Shown here: in pieces, positions 1 to 10,449 of the stretch
Position numbering within the stretch: position 1 is the first letter of the stretch
Layout of the letters: each line of letters opens with the position of its first letter
Program-made: the position numbers and the translations under genes
The notes under the pieces: generated by a model
What the model was told of the DNA's origin: nothing
Databases searched by the model: none
What the model saw: only the letters and a program-made list of their open reading frames with translations
NCBI RefSeq assembly: GCF_030272615.1
Contig: NC_081415.1
Location: forward strand, 101,724,796-101,784,795
Length of the DNA stretch: 60,000 nt
Reading direction: 5' to 3'
From: Cryptomeria japonica
Taxonomy: Eukaryota; Streptophyta; Pinopsida; Cupressales; Cupressaceae

Positions 1-1397
1 TTGAAATAACTGAAGAAGGATGATTACTGTCTTAATAATATTATTTTATCATTAATGTTAAGAAATTGATTTTCTGATTCAATATGATGGTACCATATCT
101 TGAGAAGTATGTTTTGATGAGTATTAAGAGGTCAGTAAGTAACACAAAAAGAATGTGATAATGAAGCGAAGAAATAAGTTATTCAATGGCCAACTATTAC
201 CGAGTTAGATACTGATGAAATCATGTTGTTTGGATTGTTTTGATATCCTACATATATTGTTGATTATAAGTTTAATACTGTACTATGTCACTGAGTAAAG
301 GCACCCAGTCGGTAAACCCTAAGGTTATCGATATCAGTTAAAGAAGGTAGAATGTCTACTGAGTGAAGTTCAGTATTAACCGAGTAACAACTGATTAATA
401 ACAGAATGCATTGGATGAATAAAAGCATTATTTAATGAAGGATGCTAATGAGCTGGAGTTGATCAAATGTTTGGTATGTCGCACAAGAAGTTTGTTAAGG
501 ATCTACGGCAATCAAAAATTAAGAGGAAGATCTACAGCACAGATTGAACTGCAATAACCTAGCACAAGTTCCAAGGAAGGAATGCAAGTTCCAAGGCGAG
601 GTAAAACATTTTTCAAATCAAAGGATACATTGAACCTAGTCAAGTTTGATGATCTGATGGCTAAGATTGATCATGGCAAATGTGATCAAGGAGATTAAGC
701 GGTTAGAAATTGTTTATAAATAAGGAATTGTTGATGAACAATGTATGCAGGCAAATGTATGCACAATGATGCTATAGTAATGTTCACCGAGCATAGAAGC
801 TTGAAGATCTAATTGAAGAACAGGTTGAGAAGCCCAACAAGGGACAAGATAAGTCTTATGAGAAAATTGTTTTGAGCACATAGAATCTGCTTTAGCATTT
901 CAGATGTGAATTTGCAGATATATTTTATTACTGTTATTTATTCTATAAGTGACGGGAAATCTCTTAACCGAGTGGACTTAATAGTCTTATTTGTAAACCC
1001 TCTAACAAGGTAACATTCTAAATGAGTGTTTGAAATCCTTTGACAAGGTCACTTCTAACAAAGTGAAAGACTCTAACAAGTCTGAGGGAAATCCCTTAAC
1101 TGGGTCACATCTAGCAATGTGTTTGTAATCTGTAACTGGATTAAGCTTTTAACTGAGCATACTTTAGAAGGGTATATTTCTTAGTGGGAAATCCCACAGT
1201 GGTTTCTCCCTATTTGGGTTTTCACATTAAATCTAGTGTTAAATGTGTTATGATGTTTTAAGTGTATCTGTTTATGAGTATTTAATAATTTACAGTCATA
1301 GTTGCATATCAGTAAAGGCTACCGAGGTTGAATCTAGTGAATATATTGTAATGTGAAGTTTTTATGATTCACCCCCCCCCTCTCATCTCAATTGACA
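1..1397 (+). repeat. 5' LTR of element A (left end cut by window)
   Basis: Matches 6118-7508 along its length. It ends with a C-rich run (about 1373-1381) followed by tctcatctcaattgaca, with the terminal CA at 1396-1397. The PBS begins three bases later. It is expected to carry the element promoter, but I could not pick a convincing TATA box. Confidence 0.93.
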
Positions 1398-1399
1398 AT

Positions 1400-1411
1400 T
1401 GGTATTAGATC
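1400..1411 (+). other. Primer binding site of element A
   Basis: TGGTATTAGATC resembles the plant initiator-methionine tRNA complement TGGTATCAGAGC used by many copia elements. The differences include C to T changes. It sits two bases after the LTR end. Confidence 0.8.
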
Positions 1412-1461
1412 TTTGGACTCCGGAAGAAAAGTTTAAAGGTACTTGAGGAAAAGATCCGAAG

Positions 1462-2531
1462 ATGTATAAAAGGGATGCACCAAAGTTGAATAAGTCAAGT
1501 TTCTCCACATGGTAGAAAAGGATGAAGCTGCATTTATCAGGAATTGGAGAATATGCAACATATTATCTGGAGAATGATTATATAGCACCTAGTAGACATT
1601 GGAAGAGATAAAGGCAAAGCAAGAACATATTCAAGCTATGATTGAAATAACATCTACATTAACCGATTCAGACTTTAATGACCTAGAAGGTTGTAATGAT
1701 GCAAAGGCAATGTGGACCAAGCTCATATCTATGTATGGTGGTGATGAACATGTTCAAAGAGCAAAAGTAGATAGTCTAAGAGGTCAACTTGAATCCATGA
1801 GAATGAATGAAGGTGAGAACATAACCCAATACAATACAAGGTTAAAGGAAACTGTCAATCAAATCAAAGGAGCGGGAGGAACTATTGAAGAAAAGGATGT
1901 AACAAGTAAGTTGCTTAGAACACTTCTACCTTCTTATGTCATTTGAGTCTCTGCAATCAATGAATTAAGGTATGTGCCAAACATGCCAGTCTCTTTGGAT
2001 GCTACTATCAATAAGCTACGTGCATTTGAGTTAAGTAATTTTGATAACAGTGGGTCCTCGGTAAATAAAGTTGAATCTGCATTCAGTTCTTTTCATATTG
2101 ATGAATCTGATGATTACAATGATAGAATGTATAAGTATACTAAAGGAAATCACAGTGGAGCAAGTGAAAGATTTTGCAAAAACATGGAAGAGGTACACAA
2201 ACTATATGAAGAAATCAAAAAGCAAGAAGAGTTTGAAGAATTATTAAGTAGAAGGTTATCGAGAGGCAAATGTAAGTATAAAGGAAAGTTACCTTTAAAA
2301 TGTTTTGACTGTGATAGAATAGGACATATGGCTTCTAACTATCCTGACAAAGAATCTAGTGAAAAGAGAGAATACCGAGATGATAGGCTAAAAGACAATC
2401 AATACAGAGGACACCAAGACTTCAAAAGGAAAGATAGAAAGAAATGCCTAGTAGCTGATGAGGAATCCAATGGTGATAAATCTGATGGGACTGATATAGA
2501 GGAAGTTATTTATGTGGCTATCAAAGATTGA
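1462..2531 (+). pseudogene. gag: Element A gag (nucleocapsid) pseudogene
   Basis: Gag forms the virus-like particle and packages the RNA. The reading frame starts at ATG 1462, about 50 bases after the PBS. It has an early TAG after the FSTW motif, a frameshift near 1590-1599 and a TGA at 1944-1946, and then continues in the same frame to a TGA at 2529-2531. A UBN2-type gag core (for example LRTLLPSY) is followed by a CCHC zinc knuckle at about 2300-2345, KCFDCDRIGHMASNYP, in which the last Cys has become Tyr. The 2529 stop is probably also a mutation, because the frame runs straight on into the protease. Confidence 0.9.
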
Positions 2532-3860
2532 TCATATGAAGAAAGGTATGAAGAAAAAGCCCTAATATCTCACATAAATAAAAATGATTCATGGATCATA
2601 GATAGTGGATACTCACATCACATGACAGGTGATAAACACAAGTTTGTTGAATTAGAAGACTATGATGGAGGATATGTAAGATTTGGTAATGATGCACCAT
2701 GTCTGGTGAAAGGTAAAGGATCTATAACACTTCTTGACAATGCTAAATGTGATGATGTATACTAGGTTGAAGGTTTGAAATATAATTTGTTGAGTGTAGC
2801 ATAGCTAAACAATACAGGATACCGAATAGAATTTCAGAAGGGAATTGTCAAAGTTCATGACAAGCATGGAAAGTTGGCTGCTACTGGGACACAAATAAAA
2901 GGTAATAAATTTCATCTTGACTCAACTCGGAACAATTGTCTATATGCAAAAATAGAAGATACCTGGTTATGGCATAAAAGGTTTTGTCATGTAAATTTTG
3001 ATAACCTTATCAAAATAAGTAAGAAGCACCAAGTAAGAGGTCTACCGAGCTTGGAAAAACCTGAGAATGCTATGTGTCGAGGATACCAAATGGGTAAGAT
3101 GACAAGATCAAGATTTACAAGTAATTCCTACACTTCTAAAGGAATTTTAGATCTAGTACACACTGATCTTTGTGGTCCCATGAAAGTTCAAAGTTATTAT
3201 GGTGATAAATATTTCATATTATTTGTGGATGATTACTTAAGAATGATGTCAGTTAGGTTTTTAAAAGAAAAATTAGAAGCCTTTCAAATGTTCAAATGGT
3301 ATAAGGCTAGAGTAGAAAAAGAAACAAGAAGACAGTTGAAATGTATAAGATCTGATAGAGGAGAATTCATTTCTGATGAATTTAATCTATTTTGCAATGA
3401 TCATGGTATAAAGAGACAAGTATCTGCACCAAGAACTCCATAGCAAAATGGGATAGCTGAGAGAAGAAATAGATCTATTGTAGATTGTGCCAGAACCCTA
3501 ATGATTGAAAAGAGGGTACCTCAAACATTTTGGAGAGAAGAAATAAGCACTGCAGTTTACACCCTGAATTGAGTACAACTGAAGAAAGGAACTTTGAAGA
3601 CACCATATGAAATCTGGTATGATAAGAAACCCAATGTAAGTTATTTTAAAATCTTTGGAAGTAGATGTTATGTTCACAAAGATGATAGAAATGGAAAGTT
3701 TGATCAGAAAAGTGAGGAAGGAACATTTCTTGGTTATTCTTCTAGAAGTAAAGCATTTAAATGTCTGATCAAATCATCTAACAAAATAGTAGAAAGTGCA
3801 AATGTGAAAATTGATGAATTTGCAGAAAGAAATGAAGGAAATTCCAAAGAACCATAAAAT
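2532..3860 (+). pseudogene. pol: Element A protease and integrase pseudogene
   Basis: Continues in frame from gag. The retropepsin motif is at about 2595-2620 (WIIDSGYSHHMTG; the usual Cys after DSG is Tyr). The GAG-pre-integrase motif WLWHKRFCHVNF is at about 2965-3005. The zinc-binding CxxC is damaged (CRGYQMGK). The catalytic D, D and E are all visible (HTDLCGP, RSDRGEF, NGIAERRNR), as is the C-terminal TPYEIWYDKKP block. In-frame stops occur near 2764 (TAG), 2803 (TAG), 3441 (TAG), 3571 (TGA) and 3855 (TAA). Each fits a single C to T change, and there is no frameshift in this segment. Confidence 0.92.
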
Positions 3861-5631
3861 TATGAAGAATTTGTTTATATTCAACCGAGAAGTCCTATCG
3901 AGAAAGTTGCAGAAGAAAATGAAGATAATATCCAGTTACCGAGTGATGAAGAAGATCATACAGAGCCTACTGAGCCTATATTAGCCAAATATGTCAGAAG
4001 AAATCATGCATCAAGTCATATTATAGGAGATAAGGATGATCCAGTGATGACAAGGAACAAACTGAGACAGAACACATGTCTGATATTTGAATTTGAACCG
4101 AGAATAGTAAAAGAGGCATTTAGTAATGAAGATTGGATAAATGTTATGACAAAAGAAATTGAACAAATCAAGAAGAATGAAACATGGACACTGGTTCCAA
4201 AACCGAAGGACAAAAATGTAATCGGTACAAAGTGGATTTTCAGAAACAAGCTAAATGAAAAAGGAGAGCTCATTCGGAATAAAGAAAGACTAGTTTGCAA
4301 AGGATATGCTCAAGAAGAAGGAATTGATTATGGTGAGACCTTTGCACCTATGGCAAGACTTGAAGGAGTGAGAACATTATTGGCATATGCTGCTTTCAAA
4401 TTTTCAAGGTATATCAAATGGATGTTAAATCTACATTTTTGAATGGTATACTAGAAGAAGAAGTTTATATTGAACAACCTAAAGGATTTGTTGAAGACAA
4501 GAATAAAGATCAGGTATGTAAATTGAACAAAGCTTTATATGGTTTAAAGCAAGCACCTAGAGCATGGTATGAGAGATTGCACTCTTATTCGATCAAGATT
4601 GGATTTATAAGGACAAGTGAAAATAGCAATATGTACATGAAGAGTGATGAAAACAATGGTATACTACTTTCAGCCATATTTGTTGATGATATTATTTTTT
4701 GTGGTAATGACTCCTTATGCAAGAATTTTGGAAATGAAATGTGCAAAGAATTTGAGATGTCATTAATTGGTGAGATAAAGTATTTTATAGGTTTGCAGAT
4801 ACTACAAATGAAAAATGAGATTTTCATTACTCAATCCAAGTATATAAAGGAAATCCTGAAGAAATTTGGAATGGAGGATTCTAAACCTGTAAGCACTTCT
4901 ATGATACCAATTGTAAACTATCAAAGAGTGATGAATCTGCATCTATTGATGAGACACTTTACCAATCCATGATTGGAAAGCTACAATATGTGGTTCACAG
5001 TAGGCCAGATATAGCACATGCAGTAGGAATAGTTGCAAGATTTTTTGCAGATCCCAAAGAAACTCATTTGATAGCAATCAAGAGAATTTTTAGATACCTA
5101 AGAGGCACTCAAGATTATGGCTTAGTATATGAAAAGAGGAATGATTTTGATTTAAAAGTGTATACTGATGCTGATTGGGCAGGAAACATCGACGATAGAA
5201 AAAGCACAAGCAATGGAGCTTTCTTTTTGGGAAATAGACTAGTAAGTTGGCTTAACAAGAAACAAGCATGCATTTCACAGTCAACAGCTGAAGCTGAATA
5301 TGTTGATGCAGCATTGAATTGTACCAATATAGCATGGATCAAACAACTATTGGAAGGTATGAATGAGAAAGTTACTAAGCTAGTAACTATATTCTATGAT
5401 AATACTAGTGCCATTAACATTTCAAAGAATCCGATAATGCACTCTAAGACAAAACATATCTCTATAAAGTATCATTATCTCAGAGAAGAAGTTCAAGAGA
5501 AGAAAGTTGTGCTAGAATATATCAGTTCAAAGGAACAAATAGTAGATATTTTCACAAAGCCATTGCCAAGGGACATTTTTGAGTATCTTAGAAATCAGTT
5601 AGGGGTCCTACCCCTATCCAGTACTCACTGA
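3861..5631 (+). pseudogene. pol: Element A reverse transcriptase and RNase H pseudogene
   Basis: Copia RT: the N-terminal WTLVPKPKDKNVIGTKWIF block is at about 4185-4240, the KALYGLKQAPRAWYERL block at about 4530-4575, and the catalytic FVDDIIF box at 4679-4700. RNase H follows with YTDADWAGNIDDRKSTSNG at about 5161-5217 and the C-terminal VDIFTKPLPRDIFEYLRNQL near 5542-5601. Two frameshifts separate three pieces (near 4400-4420 and near 4910-4970). The terminal stop at 5629-5631 is probably the natural one. The protein is dead, but its catalytic residues are recognisable. Confidence 0.93.
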
Positions 5632-6047
5632 TAGAGTTCGGTGAAAACATTAATTCTATGAATCTAAAAGATAATTGTTTATGAGTTGATGCTACTTTAC
5701 ACACTTTAGGAGGTTGCCTAAAATTGTATAAGGAAAAAGTGATTGAAGACAAAGATGCTCTGACCATGAATGAGATTGCAAGGAAATTACTTCACAAAAG
5801 AAGAAATCATGAATTAGTTTTTTTTTTTTGGCATTGTTCTCAAAGAGGGAGAAGACTAAATGGAGAAGATAGGCTAAATGGAGAGGACAACAGAAGACTA
5901 ATGACAGGGGGAGAAGACTTCAAGAGAAGGTTTAAACAACTCAAGGATAATAGGAGAAGTCTAAACAATAATCTGAATTAGTTGGAATAAATCAAGTTGG
6001 TATTTCCATTTAAAGTTGGTATTGCCATCAATGCCAAAGGGGGAGAT
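5632..6047 (+). other. Element A 3' non-coding region and PPT
   Basis: No coding signal. It contains several purine-rich boxes (gggggagaagac near 5910, aaagggggaga at 6036-6046). The last one directly precedes the LTR start and is the likely PPT. A second gagattgttggcatt copy at 6070-6084 makes the exact LTR edge slightly uncertain. Confidence 0.75.
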
Positions 6048-7508
6048 TGTTGGCATTACAATAGAAAGGAGATTGTTGGCATTTCAATAAGGATATTGAG
6101 AAGGTTGTTTAAGATTATTGATATAACTGAAGAAGGATGATTACTGTCTTAATAATATTATTTTGTCATTGATGTCAAGAAATTGATTTTCTGATTTAGT
6201 ATGATGTTGCCATATCTTGAGAAGTGTGTTTTGATGAGTATTAAGAGGTCAGTAAGTAACACAGAAAGAATGTGATAATGAAGAAAAGAAATAAGTTATT
6301 CAATGGGCAACTACTACCAAGTTAGACAATGATGAGATCATGTTGTTTTGATTATTTTGATATCCTACATATGTTGTTGATTATAAGTTTAATACTATAC
6401 TATGTCACCAAGTAAAGGCACCTAGTAGGTAAACCCTAAGGTTATTGATATCGGTTAAAGAAGGTAGAATGTCTACTGAGTGAAGTTCAGTATTAATTGA
6501 GTAACAACCGAGTAATAACAGAATGCATTGGATGAATAAAAGCATTATTTAATGAAGGATGCTAATTAGCTGGAGTTGATCAGATGTTTGGTATGTCACA
6601 CAAGAAGTTTGTTAAGGATCTATGGAAATCAAAAATCAAGAGGAAGATCTACAGCACAGATTGAACTCCAATAACCTAGCACAAGTTCCAAGGCGAGGTA
6701 TACATTTTTTAGATCAAAGGATACATTGAACCTAGTCAAGTTTGATGATCTGATGGCTAAGATTGATCATGGGAAATGTGATCAAGGAGATTAAGCGGTT
6801 AGAAATTATTTATAAATAAGGAATTATTGATGAATAATGTATGCAGGAAAATGTATTCATAATGATGCTATAGTAATGTTCACTGAGCACAGAAGATTGA
6901 AGATCTGATTGAAGAACAAATTGAGAAGCCCAACAAGCCCAACAAGGGACAAGATAAGCCTTATGACAAAATTGTTTTGAGCACATAGAATCTACTTTAG
7001 TATTTCAGATGTGAAGTTGCAGATATATTTTATTACTGTTATTTATTCTGCAAGTGATGGGAAATCTCTTAACTGAGTGGACTTAACAGTCTTCTTTGTA
7101 AAGCCTCTAACAAGGTAACATTATAAATGAGAGTTTGAAATCCTTTGACAAGGTCACTTCTAACAAAGTGCAAGACTCTAACAAGTCTGAGGGAAATCCC
7201 TTAACCGGGTCACATCTAGCAATGTGTTTGTAATTTGTAACTAGATTAAGCTTTTAATCGAGCATACTCTAGAAGGGTATATTTCTTAGTGGGTCCGAAA
7301 TCCCACAGTGGTTTTTCCCTATTTGGGTTTCCACGTTAAATTTGGTGTTAAATGTGTTATGATGTTTTAAGTGTATCTATTTATGAGTATTTAATAATTT
7401 ACAGTCATAGTTGCATATCAGTAAAGGCTACCGAGGTTGAATCTAGTGAATATATTTTAATGTGAAGTTTTTATGATTCACCCCCCCCCCCTCTCATCTC
7501 AATTAACA
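6048..7508 (+). repeat. 3' LTR of element A
   Basis: Begins tgttggcatt after the PPT and ends aattaaca at 7508, where minus-strand gag sequence of element B starts abruptly. The length is 1,461 bases. It carries the same C-rich run before its end as the 5' LTR. Many differences from the 5' copy are C/T or G/A transitions. Confidence 0.92.
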
Positions 7509-8400
7509 CTTCTAGCTTCTTCTCTTAGTCTAGCATGTCTATCAGGGCATCTAGCAGCCATATGACTAATCTTATTATAGTTAAAGCATTTAAAGGGTTT
7601 TTTACCTTCATACTCACTTCCAACTGGACCTTTATGCATTTTTCTTGCAAATAGTGCTTCAAGTTCTTCATTTTCTCTCCTGCTTTCCTCAAGTTCTCTT
7701 GCATAAAAGGCTTTCCAATCAAATTTGTCAAATGATGGTGCAGATGATGTTGATGCCTTAAAAGCTAAATCTGTCTTTATAGTAGCAACAAGACCAAATT
7801 CCTCAATTTCAAAAGCTAAGAGTTTTCCAATCAATGTATCCCTAGTTACTGATGTATTAGGCATTGTTCTTAACTCATTTATAGTAGTAACCTTCATTTT
7901 ATATGTCGGTGGCAATCCTCTTAAAAATTTTGAAACATTTCATCTTCACTTAAGGTTCCTCCACAACATTTAATACCAAAAACAATTTCATTAACTCTTT
8001 CCATAAAAGAAAAAATCCTTTCATCTTCTTCCATTTTTAGATTTTCATACTTGACCCGAAACCTTTCAAGTTTTGCAATTTTGACTATGGAATCTCCTTC
8101 ATTCAGTGTTTTGAAATGATCCCAAATAGCTTTAGCAATGGATCTATCTAATAATCCAATGATTTTTTGATCTGTTAATGCACTCAAAAGTGCTTCTCTT
8201 GCTTTGCAATCATTTTCTTCATCTTTTCCCAAGGTAGGTGGGTTAGGCTAACCAGGAGTAGGAGTAGTATAGCCATTCTTTGTAACTTCCCAGATGTCCT
8301 TTCCAATACAATTCAGATGTGTCTCCATTTTGATCTTCCATATGCCATAGTGGGTTCCATCAAGTTTAGAATTTTCCTTCCTAAAATAGTTAGTAGGCAT
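7509..8400 (-). pseudogene. gag: Element B gag pseudogene, cut by element A
   Basis: The frame starts at the ATG at 8400-8398, about 40 bases after the PBS. It gives a UBN2-type gag (FKTLNEGDSIVKIAKLERF, MKVTTINELRTM) and then a zinc knuckle, CFNYNKISHMAARC, in which the second Cys is Tyr. There is one in-frame stop near 8250 and a frameshift near 7920. After LREEARS the frame runs into the terminal CA of element A, so the downstream part is separated by that insertion. Confidence 0.9.
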
Positions 8401-8441
8401 TGGATCTCCTCAAGCTGTTAAAATTCTGCAAAAGAGGACTA

Positions 8442-8454
8442 GGATTTGATACCA
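8442..8454 (-). other. Primer binding site of element B
   Basis: The minus strand reads TGGTATCAAATCC just inside the LTR, close to the initiator-Met type TGGTATCAGAGC. Confidence 0.8.
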
Positions 8455-8456
8455 AT

Positions 8457-9517
8457 TGTTAGGTCCCAAAGACAACTGAGAGGGGGAGGTGTGAATCAGT
8501 TGTCTAATAAATTCAAACCAAAATCAACTTAACCAACTTAATGTTGAATACCAGTAAACCAGTCTTTTATATCGGTTGATAGTTTTATCAGTTAATTGCA
8601 ATACCAGTAAAGATTAATGCATGAAACAAAAATACAAAGTCATCCACAACACATAACGCCAATATTTGTATGTGGAAACCCTGTAAGGGGAAAAACCACA
8701 GTGGGAAACCTTACCCACAATTAGATGATACTATTGCTGATAGTAAGTGTATACAAATGGGATCTACACATGCAAAAAGGCCAAGCGCCTAGAGCTCACT
8801 GCTAAAACATAAAAGAGGAGTCACATTGAATACAATTGGATGGTTAAATCCAATAAGGATGTACTACTCAAATTAGCATCTTTCTATGCTGGATTCAGTA
8901 CCAGTGTAGTTTTGATTGTCTTCACAAAAACCTTGCTTCACCTTCAAATAATGTTTGCGTGTATAGATCTGCTTATTCTCACATATACCTTCACACAATT
9001 CTTCTTCTCATTCCACATTGGATCTTACAAATAAGATCTTACATTGATATCATAACCTAGGACCAATTTTAGTAGGTCGACTCTAAAGGATATTAAAATA
9101 AAATCAATTTACAATTAAAACAATATCCAATGTAATAACCGATACAACATGTCCACTTGATGCATTTACAACAATAATGAAACATCTCCATAGTGTGTTG
9201 TGTTGATCTGAAAAAGATAATCTTGCCGGTGTATAGCCTAGGTCAATTTGTTGGTAACAACAAATATGCTAATATGAATATGCCAATAAAAAAATCTCTA
9301 ACACAAATTTTCTAGACGATGTCTTCGACATAGCCAAGTGTTTTCCAAGCCATTCCAAGTGTCGGTGATCATTATATCCTGCCGGTGTACCAGATATCGG
9401 TGACTATGCAATAGTCATTTTCTTGCTGATGAATGTTGTTGATTCTCCAAAGTGCCAGAGTTGATAAGGTTTAGTAGGTGTTGACATCAATGAAAAAACC
9501 ATACCAAAATACCAACA
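8457..9517 (-). repeat. 5' LTR of element B
   Basis: 1,061 bases with TG...CA ends. A perfect 10-bp inverted repeat (agacaactga 8470-8479, tcagttgtct 8496-8505) encloses a G-rich loop. A conserved block, aaggccaagcgcctagagct, lies at about 8776-8795. Both features recur in LTRs of elements C and I and in the solo LTR. No minus-strand TATA could be chosen with confidence. Confidence 0.9.
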
Positions 9518-10449
9518 CAGGGATGGTCAAAGACCAAATCCCTCTGCACATAAGGCTCCACTGAACCTAGGTGGGTATACCTCTCCCTCTCAAGCACAAA
9601 TTGAGTTATTTAAAGTGGATTGAAACTTTAGTAAGACAACTCTTTGCAAGAATGGCAATAATTTCCTACTACTGTTGAGTGATTTTATTTGAATGCTTTT
9701 GAAATTGAAAACTAAATGTAAAGATATTTGTGTATAAAGATTGTTGTATTTTGGAAATGAAATGCTTTTAGGAAATTCAAGAAATATGTAATAGAATAGT
9801 TCAAAAGGTTTCAGAAGAATGCTTTTCTCTCAAGGATCTTATGCATATCAAATCAAAATATCAGAGAATGAATAACAAACCAGTGCCTCTATCTTAGAAT
9901 ATATCTGATACTTTGTTGACAAACAACTTTATCAACTCGGGAGACAATATTAATAATCACTATAATGGTTTAGTATGTGTCACATTAATAATAAGAACCC
10001 AATCTCACGTTTAATGTAACAACATGTGATTCACATTATAACAAATCTTTAAATAGATTTATCAAGAGGACAAAGGATGTTTCATCAACATAGAAAGTAG
10101 AAAGTGCATTTGAAGTAGAAACAGTGAATCCTATATATTATTCTCTGAAAAATGATAGTACACAAAAGCTACACTTGGAGATACTCCATTACAATTTTCT
10201 TGCACAAAAATGACATTTCTTCTTCTGATAAAGTTTCCTAATACATATGACTTTCAGTCCCTATAGCAGAATGATGATTTCCCCTAGAAAACTTTGACCT
10301 TATTTGATACAAAATGACCTAATATAGATACATATGCTAAAAGACACGAATGAAAGGACACACCCTTTCATTATCTTAACAACTAATTGAACAGTAATTA
10401 AAAGCCTAACTAAGATATCAATTACATTACATAAACTAAAAGACAACAC
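9518..10449 (-). other. AT-rich stretch without recognisable gene
   Basis: Both strands are full of stops. It follows the edge of element B and precedes the 3' end of the unknown frame in region F. It may be 3' non-coding DNA of the element that carries that frame. I see no LTR end, PPT or repeat that I can defend. Confidence 0.5.

Larger units (their letters stand above)
1..7508 (+). mobile_element. Element A: Ty1/copia LTR retrotransposon
   Basis: Two related LTRs flank a degenerate copia gag-pol in the order gag, protease, integrase, RT, RNase H, which defines Ty1/copia. The window opens inside the 5' LTR: base 1 aligns with base 6118 of the 3' LTR, so about 70 bases lie outside. PBS, PPT and TG...CA ends are present. 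By eye the first ~220 aligned LTR bases show about 18 mismatches, so the insertion is old. It lies inside the gag gene of minus-strand element B. Its TSD cannot be checked because the left flank is outside the window. Confidence 0.95.
7509..9517 (-). mobile_element. Element B: copia element, 5' part only
   Basis: In minus orientation, a 5' LTR (8457-9517), PBS and gag are present. Gag stops exactly where element A begins, so the remaining gag, pol and 3' LTR lie left of the window or are lost. The LTR belongs to the same family as that of element C (29799-30865). Confidence 0.9.
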
